Source of the DNA: Paenibacillus_E sp042676385
Lineage (GTDB): Bacteria; Bacillota; Bacilli; Paenibacillales; NBRC-103111
DNA length: 64,000 nt
Assembly (NCBI RefSeq): GCF_042676385.1
Contig: NZ_JBHTHA010000048.1
Span: 66,900 to 130,899, forward strand
Direction: 5' to 3'
Positions 57,367 to 64,000 of the stretch are shown here, piece by piece. How positions within the stretch are numbered: position 1 is the first letter of the stretch; every line of letters begins with the position of its first letter. Below the pieces are notes generated by a model that saw nothing but the letters and a program-made list of their open reading frames with translations, did not search any database and was not told where the DNA came from. The translations under genes and the position numbers were made by a program.

Positions 57367-57912
57367 TCACATCACCCTCCAGATCGGCAAAGCGTGCAAA
57401 ATCGCCTTCGTCACTTCCTCCGTCATTTTGAGTACGCTGTAAAGCGAAGTCGTCTGCAGAATCCCATACTGTTTCGGTCCGTCCGCGTTTACAATCGCAG
57501 CGATCGTATAATCCCCGACCTGCGGAAGCACTTTACCTAACGATTTGCCCGGCGCCAGCGGTTGATTGGACACTTGGTACAAACCCACGGATTGTTTCTG
57601 CCCTAAGCACGCATCGATTGCTATAATTACGCTACCTTCAGGAATTTCCTTCAAGCGCTCCACGAGATTACTGGCATCACAAGGCGCCTCCAAAGTGCCA
57701 ATAACCATGGGATATCCCGCTTCCCTTAGTCTTGAACCAACAAGAGGGCCAAGCGCATCACCCGTTGAACGATCCGTTCCTATACATACAAATGCCACAG
57801 TATCCGGCTTGAGCCCCTTCTCCTTTACGATTTCTAAAAGAAACAGCCTCAGCTGTTCCCCATTTATTTTTCTCCAGTATTGCTCCTGAGTCCCAGCACG
57901 TTGTTCCCCCAT
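57367..57912 (-). CDS. yyaC: YyaC-type spore protease relative
   Basis: A 181-residue protein of the YyaC/GPR-like family, recognised by VAFVCIGTDRSTGDALGPLV, IGTLEAPCDASNLVERL, VIIAIDACLGQKQSVGLYQV and VGDYTIAAIVNADG. It is related to the germination protease GPR and to hydrogenase-maturation endopeptidases. In Bacillus it is a sporulation-associated protein of uncertain substrate. Its presence supports a spore-forming host. It precedes the ABC exporter on the minus strand and is divergent from the glycosyltransferase. Confidence 0.88.
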   Translation of the reverse strand: MGEQRAGTQEQYWRKINGEQLRLFLLEIVKEKGLKPDTVAFVCIGTDRSTGDALGPLVGSRLREAGYPMVIGTLEAPCDASNLVERLKEIPEGSVIIAIDACLGQKQSVGLYQVSNQPLAPGKSLGKVLPQVGDYTIAAIVNADGPKQYGILQTTSLYSVLKMTEEVTKAILHALPIWRVM

Positions 57913-57941
57913 AAGCCCTCCTCTTCAAGCCTTCAGGATGA

Positions 57942-57971
57942 TTGCTCCTTGCTTCCGCCCAATGTTATAAT
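57942..57971 (+). promoter_or_regulatory. Promoter of the glycosyltransferase gene
   Basis: TTGCTC (57942-57947), 18-bp spacer, extended -10 TGTTATAAT (TATAAT at 57966-57971), about 37 bp before the ATG at 58008. Confidence 0.6.
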
Positions 57972-58007
57972 GCGGTCAACTTCTATTCTTTCACAAGGAG
58001 GTGCACC

Positions 58008-59177
58008 ATGTCCACCCTCGGAATTGTCACAATCCTGATCCTCCTCTACTGGATTATCATGTCGTTAGAAGCCTATCGCGGCTTACATCTGATGCATACG
58101 CTGCCCAGGTCAATCAAGCAACCGGACAAGCCTCCCCTCGTATCTGTGATCATTGCCGCCAAAGAAGAGGAGTCCACCATTCTCGATACGGTACGGCATC
58201 TGCTCTCGCAAAATTATCCCCGCCTCGAGATCATCGCTGTCAATGACCGTTCTAAAGATGCTACGGGCGTCAAGCTTGAAGAGCTGCGCAAATGGTCCGA
58301 ATACAAAGAGGGCATACGCACTCCGTTGCAAATCATTCATATCACCCATTTGCCGGAAGGCTGGCTTGGCAAGAATCACGCCCTATATCAAGGATATTTG
58401 CAAGCTCGAGGTCAGTACTTGCTGTTTACCGATGCGGATATTATTTTTTCACCTGCAACTATATCGGATGCCGTCGCGTTTATGAAGGAACATGAAGTGC
58501 ATCACCTCACGCTGACGCCAAATATGATCGCCCGAGGCTCGCTGTTACGAGGCTTCGTTCATTTTTTTCTGTTTTCATTTTCTCTATTTGTTCGTCCATG
58601 GCGGGCCAATATTGACGGCTCCCGCCGCCAAGGCATCGGCATCGGAGCCTTTAATATGGTTAGCCGCGCCGCCTATGAAGCCATCGGCACACACAAGTCC
58701 ATCGCGTTGCGTCCGGATGATGACTTACAGCTCGGTATCTTCCTCAAACGCGCAGGCTTTAAGCAAAAAGTGCTGTCCGGCAAACACACCCTGCAGGTGG
58801 AATGGTACCGCTCACTTAGGGAAGCCATCACTGGATTGGAGAAAAATCTATTCTCCGGCTTTCATTACAGTTTTGGCATTGCTCTGCTGGCCTGCATCGG
58901 GCAGCTGATTTTCTTTATATTCCCATGGCTAGGCCTCTTGGTCTTTTGGGATTGGAAGGGTGTCGCCCTCAGCATCTCCGTTATCCTGCAAATCTGGCTG
59001 TATCGCATTTTGATCGATCGAATCATGGGCAAGCGTGGGAGCGAAGCCTACCAGCTTCCTATAAGCGCTGCGCTTCTTCTTTATACCATCATTCGCTCGG
59101 TCTGGCTCACTTGGAAACAGGGTGGCATCTATTGGAGAGGAACGTTCTACTCCCTGCGCGAATTAAAAAAGAAATAA
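58008..59177 (+). CDS. Family 2 glycosyltransferase, membrane-bound
   Basis: A 389-residue enzyme. An N-terminal membrane helix (about 3-22) is followed by the GT-A domain: PLVSVIIAAKEEESTILDTV, RLEIIAVNDRSKDATG, the metal-binding DAD in YLLFTDADIIFS, and ALRPDDDLQLGIFLKRAGF. Two to three C-terminal membrane helices complete it. The layout resembles HpnB/CrtQ-like enzymes that glycosylate lipids. Acceptor and donor are unknown. It starts at the ATG at 58008 with AAGGAGG 7 nt upstream; the exported enzyme gene follows 23 bp later and is probably in the same operon. Confidence 0.88.
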   Translation: MSTLGIVTILILLYWIIMSLEAYRGLHLMHTLPRSIKQPDKPPLVSVIIAAKEEESTILDTVRHLLSQNYPRLEIIAVNDRSKDATGVKLEELRKWSEYKEGIRTPLQIIHITHLPEGWLGKNHALYQGYLQARGQYLLFTDADIIFSPATISDAVAFMKEHEVHHLTLTPNMIARGSLLRGFVHFFLFSFSLFVRPWRANIDGSRRQGIGIGAFNMVSRAAYEAIGTHKSIALRPDDDLQLGIFLKRAGFKQKVLSGKHTLQVEWYRSLREAITGLEKNLFSGFHYSFGIALLACIGQLIFFIFPWLGLLVFWDWKGVALSISVILQIWLYRILIDRIMGKRGSEAYQLPISAALLLYTIIRSVWLTWKQGGIYWRGTFYSLRELKKK

Positions 59178-59200
59178 GAGCGGAAGGAATGAACGCAGCC

Positions 59201-60661
59201 ATGCTTATCAAACACAAAATTGCACACCTCGGAGTACTAAGCGGCCTGCTGGTCTCAGTTTTCGCCTTACCTAACGCCGCATCGGCGCAAGATTCCGTCC
59301 AGACCCAAAGCCGTACCCTTTCCTACAACGGTAAATCTTTCACAGCCCAATGGATATCCGTCGATCTCAAAGATCCTTATATCCGCGTGAAGCCAGTGAC
59401 TGCAGAGGCCGGCATCGGGCACGACGAATCTTTCGATTCCATGATGACAAGAAGCCATGCGCTAGCCGGCATCAACGGAACTTTTTTCGACTCCTATGAA
59501 AAAGACGTCACCAAGCGCTACCCGAATGGCCTGCTCATCGACTCTGGTGAACTTATACACTCGGGAATCAATTCTGCTTTTCTCGTACTAGCTGACAAAA
59601 CAGCCAGCTTGCAGCGTATCGAAACTACGCAAAAAGTCACCGTTAACCACCAAAATAAGCCTTATACCTTTACCGCCTGGGGTATAAACAAATACTATGG
59701 TGATTCGGAAAACGATCAAGTCGTGTGGTATACCGGAGCATTTGGGAAACGGGTTGATTTTCCGAACTCGACCAAAGCCGTCATTCAAGAGGGTAAAATT
59801 ACTTCCATCACTCAAGACGGTGTTGATATTCCCGAAGATGGGTATGTCTTGCTTATCGGTTCAAGCGCCAATAATTCAACCTATGTGCTACCGAATATTC
59901 ATGTCGGAGATCCTATTAAACTAGCAACAACCCTGAACAACCTGGATTCAGGCAGCAGTTCGGCTTTACCCGCTGTGGATGCTGCGGTCGGCGCAGGTCC
60001 CCGACTTCTGACCAATGGCCTTCCCGATATTGATTTTACGAGAGACGGCTTTACCGATCCCAAAATAACAACGAATGCCAACGTTCGAAGTTTTATAGGC
60101 ACGGATGATTCCCATCGGCTTATCATAGGCACACTATCGACTGCTACGATCTCCGATATGGCGCAAGTACTTTTGGAGCTGGGGTTAACGGATGCGATGA
60201 ATTTGGATGGAGGCGCAAGTTCTGCCTTATTCGCCAATGGATCGATGCTGAGGAATCCCGGGAGGGCGCTTAGCAATGCGCTTGTTGTGGAACGATTAGA
60301 GCAACCGCAAATTCAGGTAGAGGTCAATGGACAATTCGTCCAAGAGTTTAGAGGGTATTTGCAGCAGGAGACGAGCATGGTGCCATTCCGCGGCATTCTG
60401 GAGCGAATCGGAGCGCAATTTGATTGGAACGGTACGACTCGCACGCTAACGGTACAGTATGGTATCAACCGGCTTCAGCTGCAACCGGACCACTCCGTGA
60501 TGTTCTGGAACGGAAATGCCGTTACTTTGCCTGAGGCGCCGACCATCGTCGACGGACATATTTATATGCCGCTTCGTGCGGTTATGGAATCGTTGGGCGG
60601 TAGGGTCAACTGGGATCCGCAGCTTTTCCGGGCCTCGCTTACGTTTAATGTACCCGGTTGA
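59201..60661 (+). CDS. Exported phosphodiester glycosidase (NAGPA-like) with stalk domain
   Basis: A 486-residue secreted protein. The signal peptide (LSGLLVSVFALPNAASAQDS) is followed by an NAGPA/phosphodiester-glycosidase domain (about 40-350): ALAGINGTFFDSYEKD, VDAAVGAGPRLLTNG, TTNANVRSFIGTDDSHRLII, and the terminal TDAMNLDGGASSALFANG. The last 120 residues are a copper-amine-oxidase-type stalk domain (SMVPFRGILERIGAQFDWNG, IYMPLRAVMESLGGRVNWD). NAGPA-type enzymes cut sugar phosphodiesters and may remodel wall glycopolymers. The start is the ATG at 59201 (AAGGA 12 nt upstream); an in-frame ATG at 59189 touches the binding site. Its 3' end overlaps the next gene by 17 bp. Confidence 0.88.
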   Translation: MLIKHKIAHLGVLSGLLVSVFALPNAASAQDSVQTQSRTLSYNGKSFTAQWISVDLKDPYIRVKPVTAEAGIGHDESFDSMMTRSHALAGINGTFFDSYEKDVTKRYPNGLLIDSGELIHSGINSAFLVLADKTASLQRIETTQKVTVNHQNKPYTFTAWGINKYYGDSENDQVVWYTGAFGKRVDFPNSTKAVIQEGKITSITQDGVDIPEDGYVLLIGSSANNSTYVLPNIHVGDPIKLATTLNNLDSGSSSALPAVDAAVGAGPRLLTNGLPDIDFTRDGFTDPKITTNANVRSFIGTDDSHRLIIGTLSTATISDMAQVLLELGLTDAMNLDGGASSALFANGSMLRNPGRALSNALVVERLEQPQIQVEVNGQFVQEFRGYLQQETSMVPFRGILERIGAQFDWNGTTRTLTVQYGINRLQLQPDHSVMFWNGNAVTLPEAPTIVDGHIYMPLRAVMESLGGRVNWDPQLFRASLTFNVPG

Positions 60662-61304
60662 TACGCACAATTCTGTAGTAGAGCTGGCCGCTCACTTGCT
60701 GTTCCACTTCCAGATATCCTTCCACATGGACATAATCACCCGTCATATAAGTGGATGCGTCAGATGACTGGGCGTGTGTCATGAACAGTAGAGCGGCTTT
60801 TTCATTGCCGACTACGAAACCAACTTGCTCTTTCACTTGAAATTTATCGAGCACCGTCCCATGATGAGACCTCGCTATATGATGAAACCGCCAAGCCCCT
60901 TCTTCTTTTATCATAAAATAGAGCACGCGATTTCTATGATGATTACTAAATTCTCTCGTAACGCCGATCATGCAAACGTCTTCGCCCAACCTAAGAAACT
61001 CATCGATTTCATAGGATTTTAATCTGAGGCGCATCACATTCTTTTGATGAATATAAGTCTCCATCTCATCGATAGAGCGTTGATCCCTAGGATCCTGCTT
61101 CGTGGCGTAAAAAACTTCTTTAATAAACGTATCCGTTTGCAGGCTGCGTGCGCCAAGAAAATGGTTGTAAGTTTTGAAAAAGCGCGTGATGACTCCCATA
61201 ATCTCCTCTGGAATTGCGGCCGCGATTTCTTTTGTATGTAAAGTACCGATGGATTCGGATTGTTTTTTCCTATGAAACCATTGTTTCCAAACACTTAGTT
61301 GCAT
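60645..61304 (-). CDS. Hypothetical protein, about 219 aa
   Basis: A soluble protein, opening MQLSVWKQWFHRKKQSESIG, with YNHFLGARSLQTDTFIKEVF, LRLKSYEIDEFLRLGEDVCM and VGYLE-like beta strands near the C-terminus (GDYVHVEGYLEVEQQ, LYYRIVRINRVH). I recognise no family. The start is uncertain: the open frame reaches 61460, but a TATAAT box and the preceding terminator lie in that extension. AGGTG before the ATG at 61304 supports the shorter form; an ATG at 61340 is possible. It is convergent with the NAGPA gene. Confidence 0.65.
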   Translation of the reverse strand: MQLSVWKQWFHRKKQSESIGTLHTKEIAAAIPEEIMGVITRFFKTYNHFLGARSLQTDTFIKEVFYATKQDPRDQRSIDEMETYIHQKNVMRLRLKSYEIDEFLRLGEDVCMIGVTREFSNHHRNRVLYFMIKEEGAWRFHHIARSHHGTVLDKFQVKEQVGFVVGNEKAALLFMTHAQSSDASTYMTGDYVHVEGYLEVEQQVSGQLYYRIVRINRVH

Positions 61305-61397
61305 GGACAACTCGTCACCTGCTTTCTCACTTCCAAACATTCCTTCATTATAGGTGAAAATCAATAAAAATTCGATAAAAATCGCAGAATTTCGCAC

Positions 61398-61458
61398 AAA
61401 AAAAAGAAACGCCCGCTTTCGATCCTCTCTTTGAAGAGAGAATTGAAAACAAGCGTTC
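61398..61458 (-). terminator. Long terminator of the NlpC/P60 gene
   Basis: On the minus strand GAACGC...TTTTC...TCTCTCTT pairs with AAGAGAGG...GAAAGC...GCGTTTC, then a run of eight T (A-run at 61398-61405 on the plus strand). It starts 16 bp after the stop of the hydrolase. Confidence 0.85.
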
Positions 61459-61473
61459 AAAACCTAACCTTAC

Positions 61474-62370
61474 TTACAGCACTCTTTTCGCTCCTACGTA
61501 TCTAGCGCTCCAGTACGAGCTTGCCAAACTTTCGATGGCAACTCCTCTTTTGTTAGTCGCAGAAATGAACTCATCATTTCCAACATAAATGCCGACGTGA
61601 TCGATCGATTTCGATCCAAAGAAGACCAGGTCCCCTACCTTCAAATCCGTTACCGGCGTTCCTGCCTCATTGTGCATATCACCTGATGTTCGCGGCAGAT
61701 CAATCCCCTTGGATTGAAACACATAGCGTACAAAACCGGAGCAATCAAACCCGTTCGGGGTTGTCCCTCCCCAAGCGTACGGCACGCCCATGTAAGCGTT
61801 CGCCGTTTGTATGATTTGATCCGTCATGGACGGAGCAGGCGGTGCAGCTGGAGGTGCTGGTGGCGGTGGTGGCGGTGGCGGTGCGATCCAAGCCGGTTTA
61901 TGCGACTTGCCATCAGCATCTACAATCGCAATCTGGTTTGCTTCGTTCCACTCGATAGGCGAGCCGAACGTTTCGGTAATAAACCGAAGAGGTACGTATG
62001 TATTCCCTTGATAAAGCACCGGGCTGCTCTCCAAGCTGATTCTTTTTTTATCCACGATCGCTTGCTGCACATCTGTGGTCAAAAGGATCGACTGCTTGTT
62101 TCGCGTCAAGCCAACAACAACTTCATTCCCCTGCTTAGCCCATGCTACTTCGTATCCAAGCTTCTCAGTAAGAACCCGAAGCGGAACTTGAAGCACACCC
62201 TTAGCATCAATAAAAGGCTGGACTTCCGGAAATTGCACAATCTCATCATTGATCTGCACTTTGACCGACGAGGATGGCGCTGCTGCTTGTGCCTGTGACA
62301 CAGAGAATACGGGTACTGCGGCGCAAATTAATGCGCATGAGCAAATAAGACGTTTTGCAAAAGCTTTCAA
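61474..62370 (-). CDS. Exported NlpC/P60 peptidoglycan hydrolase with stalk domain
   Basis: A 298-residue protein. Signal peptide at 1-30 (cleavage near AQAAAP), stalk domain at about 36-160 (LQVPLRVLTEKLGYEVAW, TYVPLRFITETFGSPIEW), a Pro-rich linker (PPPPPPPPAPPAAPP) and a C-terminal NlpC/P60 domain. The catalytic Cys is in NGFDCSGFVRYVF and the His in SIDHVGIYVGND. It should cleave D-Glu-diaminopimelate bonds in the wall peptide, acting outside the cell. Expression is under a c-di-AMP riboswitch in its 5' UTR, which couples wall remodelling to turgor signalling. The flexible linker joins wall-binding and catalytic parts. Confidence 0.93.
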   Translation of the reverse strand: MKAFAKRLICSCALICAAVPVFSVSQAQAAAPSSSVKVQINDEIVQFPEVQPFIDAKGVLQVPLRVLTEKLGYEVAWAKQGNEVVVGLTRNKQSILLTTDVQQAIVDKKRISLESSPVLYQGNTYVPLRFITETFGSPIEWNEANQIAIVDADGKSHKPAWIAPPPPPPPPAPPAAPPAPSMTDQIIQTANAYMGVPYAWGGTTPNGFDCSGFVRYVFQSKGIDLPRTSGDMHNEAGTPVTDLKVGDLVFFGSKSIDHVGIYVGNDEFISATNKRGVAIESLASSYWSARYVGAKRVL

Positions 62371-62383
62371 AACTTTGCCTCCT

Positions 62384-62513
62384 TGAAGCCTCCGAGGTTA
62401 GTTGACGGGTTCGGGAAGAGGTTTTCCCTAGTGCGCTCTAGCATAGCAGCGCTCATTCACCCCAGATGAAGAAGTCCCCCGTACCGGAGCTTTTGCTGCT
62501 CCGAGATTCGGCA
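62384..62513 (-). ncRNA. ydaO/yuaA-type c-di-AMP riboswitch
   Basis: Read on the minus strand, the conserved blocks appear in the right order: GCCGAATCTC, ACGGGGGACTT, TGGGGTGAAT, a variable stem (GCGC...GCGC region), CTTCCCGAACCCGTCAACTA then ACCTCGGAGGCTTCAAGGAGG just before the start codon. These match the ydaO/yuaA class, whose members bind c-di-AMP and shut off wall hydrolase and osmolyte genes. Its last helix is next to the ribosome binding site of the NlpC/P60 gene, so control could be at transcription or translation. Confidence 0.92.
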
Positions 62514-62593
62514 TTTTTTTACTCTGATAGACTAGCATAAATCGAGCTTTATTTACAACTTTTGCGAATTAGTAATTGTTGCCAATCACTCTA

Positions 62594-63187
62594 TCAATGA
62601 GCTGCTATATCCGAGATGAAAGACGCTATAAGGAGGGCAGCCATGACACCGCCTGCGATTCTAGCACGAACTATGGATGATTGTGACGCGGCTTGCATTC
62701 CCGATACTCCGATATTCTTGCGAAGGGTACGATAATACAATATCGCCCCCACAACAATCAAAATCACCTCCAGTGATCCGCTAATAGCGGGCCATTGCCA
62801 TAGGCTGAATCCTAGCAGTGGAAGCCCACCCACATTCCCCGGCAAGATCGGCATATCCATACGATGAACAAGTAGATCCAATACCCAGTGGCTAAAAGTG
62901 AGTAAGCCAATCGTGATCCCGCCTCTTTTCCCCCATAATTTCCAAGCAACCAAAGCCGATAACAAAGCAATGATGCCTGCACCGACCAGTGAATGCGTAT
63001 AATCGGCGTGAATGATACCTTCCCCATACCCTGTTCCATGACTATCATCGATCTTTTCAATCCCTGATAAAAATAAAGGTACGAATATAACATCCAGTAG
63101 TTGTGTACTCAGCATGAGCGCCCGGATAGGCACCTCCGGAGTTTTTGCTTTTACGGCAGCTGCAAGCCCAAAATGTCCAGCAAACAT
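62594..63187 (-). CDS. YdjM-like (metal-dependent-hydrolase family) membrane protein
   Basis: A 197-residue protein with about four to five hydrophobic segments. The first residues MFAGHFGLAAAVKAKTPEVP and the motif YTHSLVGAGIIALLS and FSHWVLDLLVHRMDMPILPG are those of the YdjM/PF04307 family of membrane-bound putative metal-dependent hydrolases (conserved His in GHF, THS, SHW, D and HR). Function unproven. It is coupled to a 32-aa ORF that ends directly against its ATG, and its promoter carries two symmetrical operators. Confidence 0.8.
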   Translation of the reverse strand: MFAGHFGLAAAVKAKTPEVPIRALMLSTQLLDVIFVPLFLSGIEKIDDSHGTGYGEGIIHADYTHSLVGAGIIALLSALVAWKLWGKRGGITIGLLTFSHWVLDLLVHRMDMPILPGNVGGLPLLGFSLWQWPAISGSLEVILIVVGAILYYRTLRKNIGVSGMQAASQSSIVRARIAGGVMAALLIASFISDIAAH

Positions 63188-63286
63188 TCAAATCCTCTCC
63201 TTTTTTGTTTTCTTATGGGAATACACTCTGCCTTCCAGCCAACCGCATAAAACCGTAAATAAAAGCATAAACACAATAAATGACAT
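63188..63286 (-). CDS. Tiny hydrophobic peptide, 32 aa, coupled to the YdjM-like gene
   Basis: The product starts MSFIVFMLLFTVLCGWLEGR, followed by a basic tail (SHKKTKKERI). It looks like a single membrane helix with a positive cytoplasmic end. GGTGGG lies 5 nt before the ATG at 63286. The stop TGA is directly followed by the ATG of the next gene, and the ribosome binding site of that gene lies within its last codons, so translation should be coupled. It lies between the strong promoter at 63330-63358 and the membrane-protein gene. Too short to judge by similarity. Confidence 0.5.
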   Translation of the reverse strand: MSFIVFMLLFTVLCGWLEGRVYSHKKTKKERI

Positions 63287-63314
63287 GAGGCCCACCACTT
63301 TCTTTTGCTTGTTT

Positions 63315-63358
63315 ACTAATTTAATTAGCATTATAACTAATTATATTAGTTTTATCAA
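63315..63358 (-). promoter_or_regulatory. Promoter with twin palindromic operators
   Basis: Minus-strand -35 TTGATA (63358-63353), 17-bp spacer, -10 TATAAT (63335-63330). The spacer is the palindrome AACTAAT-TAT-ATTAGTT (63335-63351). A second site CTAAT-TTA-ATTAG (63316-63328) lies just downstream of the -10 box. The site centres are 21 bp apart, two helical turns. This is the pattern of a TetR- or MarR-type repressor; none is encoded next to it in the window. Confidence 0.78.
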
Positions 63359-63588
63359 TGCCTTTCTTTCTGGACAAAATAAAGAAGCTTAGCAATTCTT
63401 GCCGAGCTCCGCGTTATTGGCACACTCATCCACAGATGGGTTCTATCCCTTCCATCAATAATATGAGATAAACCTCTATCGAGGTCTTTCGAAGATGTGC
63501 GACCGCGTTAAGCTGAAGGTTTATTCGCCAATAAGAATTTAGTTTTCCGACACATCGGAAACTTATAAATTCATATGTGGTGAAAAAA

Positions 63589-63790
63589 TCCGGCCGTTGC
63601 CGGTCCTTATCTAAAGCCATACGTTTGGGAACGAACTTGCCTTTGGCAATCCTCCACCTTCTCGAGAGTCATGACTTTATTTCCCCTCGCCCATTGTAAC
63701 GATGAAAAACATCTCTACAGCACGTGATACTTGTTGTTGTACGCTTTGCAGCTCTCATGGTGGCTAGCCCCTTATTCAGCTTACATTCCC
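63589..63790. repeat. Dispersed intergenic repeat, copy E (truncated)
   Basis: Begins with the CCGGCCGTTGCCGGTCC hairpin, then AACGAACTTGCCTTTGGCAA, TTTCCCCTCGCCCATTGTAA, CGATGAAAAACATCTCTACA and TTGTTGTTGTACGCTTTGCA. The CGTCTGTAAAGATG core is missing. It shares block order with copies A, C and D. No gene is supported from 63359 to the window end. Confidence 0.7.
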
Positions 63791-63914
63791 ATTAACATGC
63801 TTCCTACGGAAGCAGCTAGCGGTAAATTTGGACGCGCGTCCTACTCTGGTTTTTTCTACGATGCCTTCACGGACGGTCGAACCCTCCGTGGGTTCTCTTC
63901 CCTTTCCGCCACAA

Positions 63915-63941
63915 CAAAAAAGATCACCTTTACGGTGATCT
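63915..63941 (-). terminator. Minus-strand terminator near the window end
   Basis: AGATCACC, TTTAC loop, GGTGATCT, with an A-run (63916-63921) that gives U-residues on the minus strand. It would end a minus-strand gene lying beyond the window. Confidence 0.75.
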
Positions 63942-63942
63942 C

Positions 63943-63974
63943 AGCCTGTTGAGAAACCTCAGCAGGCTTTTCTT
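63943..63974 (+). terminator. Adjacent plus-strand terminator
   Basis: AGCCTGTTGAG pairs with CTCAGCAGGCT (one wobble), AAAC loop, then TTTTCTTC. It lies back-to-back with the minus-strand terminator. Confidence 0.7.
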
Positions 63975-64000
63975 CATTCCAATTCTTTATCCATTCACCG

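Noticed and set aside
58925..59188. N-terminal extension of the NAGPA-like protein
   Set aside because: The open frame extends into the glycosyltransferase gene, but the signal peptide begins at about 59201 and the binding site is at 59184, so the upstream part is not translated.
63426..63952. Two short frames near the window end (64 and 73 codons)
   Set aside because: Both overlap or border repeat copy E and the terminator pair; no binding sites.

Overview
The window looks like chromosome from a spore-forming, Gram-positive Bacillota of the Paenibacillus/Cohnella type. Support comes from strong GGAGG ribosome binding sites, frequent TTG and GTG starts, a YyaC-type spore protease relative, a SpoIIM-family protein, several 'stalk' (copper-amine-oxidase N-terminal) exported proteins, a ydaO-type c-di-AMP riboswitch ahead of an NlpC/P60 hydrolase, and several families of intergenic palindromic repeats. 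No rRNA, tRNA, CRISPR array, transposase or prophage is visible. The genus is inference; no species is claimed.

Layout. 1-5 kb: end of a two-component operon, a DinB protein and two exported proteins. 5-10 kb: a GABA-type catabolic unit (PucR regulator, class III aminotransferase, aldehyde dehydrogenase). 10-12.4 kb: a GH4 alpha-galactosidase divergent from an AraC regulator. 13-19.8 kb: accessory genes (ANT(6)-like nucleotidyltransferase, a Crp-DMT-MFS-GNAT operon, ArsR plus SRPBCC pair, spermidine-synthase-like protein, DUF1697). 19.9-26.8 kb: an arabinan-utilisation cluster with two GH43 enzymes, an ABC importer and a divergent winged-helix regulator. 28.9-31.2 kb: a MerR regulator between an intact and a broken imine-reductase-like gene, with matching operators in front of the regulator and the broken gene. 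31.6-34.6 kb: a second two-component system beside a CPBP protease. 35-37 kb: an orphan ArsR, a stand-alone ATP-dependent DNA ligase and a Rossmann protein. 37.3-44.4 kb: a MoxR / DUF58 / DUF4350 / DUF4129 / multipass membrane protein operon with RDD and SpoIIM-family genes. 44.5-49.7 kb: a diguanylate cyclase, a TSUP transporter and topoisomerase III. 50-57.9 kb: a stand-alone PD-(D/E)XK-like protein, a decayed VOC gene, lspA, a methyltransferase, a HAD phosphatase, an ABC exporter and yyaC. 58-63.3 kb: a glycosyltransferase, two exported stalk-domain enzymes, the c-di-AMP riboswitch, and a YdjM-like membrane protein with a tiny coupled upstream ORF.

Repeats are a marked feature: (i) a dispersed family with a CGTCTGTAAAGATGAAAAA core in at least five intergenic places; (ii) a three-unit, 113-bp hairpin array behind topB; (iii) a cluster of ACAG-type quasi-palindromes at 55.3-55.5 kb; (iv) a 127-bp element bounded by 18-bp perfect inverted repeats at 4.9-5.1 kb.

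The best leads for new biology are regulatory: twin 21-bp-spaced operators over the promoter of the YdjM-like gene; the shared MerR operator of the oxidoreductase locus; Shine-Dalgarno sequences buried in terminator stems; and the repeat families. No clearly novel multi-gene defence or biosynthetic system is evident. The MoxR-DUF58 membrane cluster is the least understood conserved module here.
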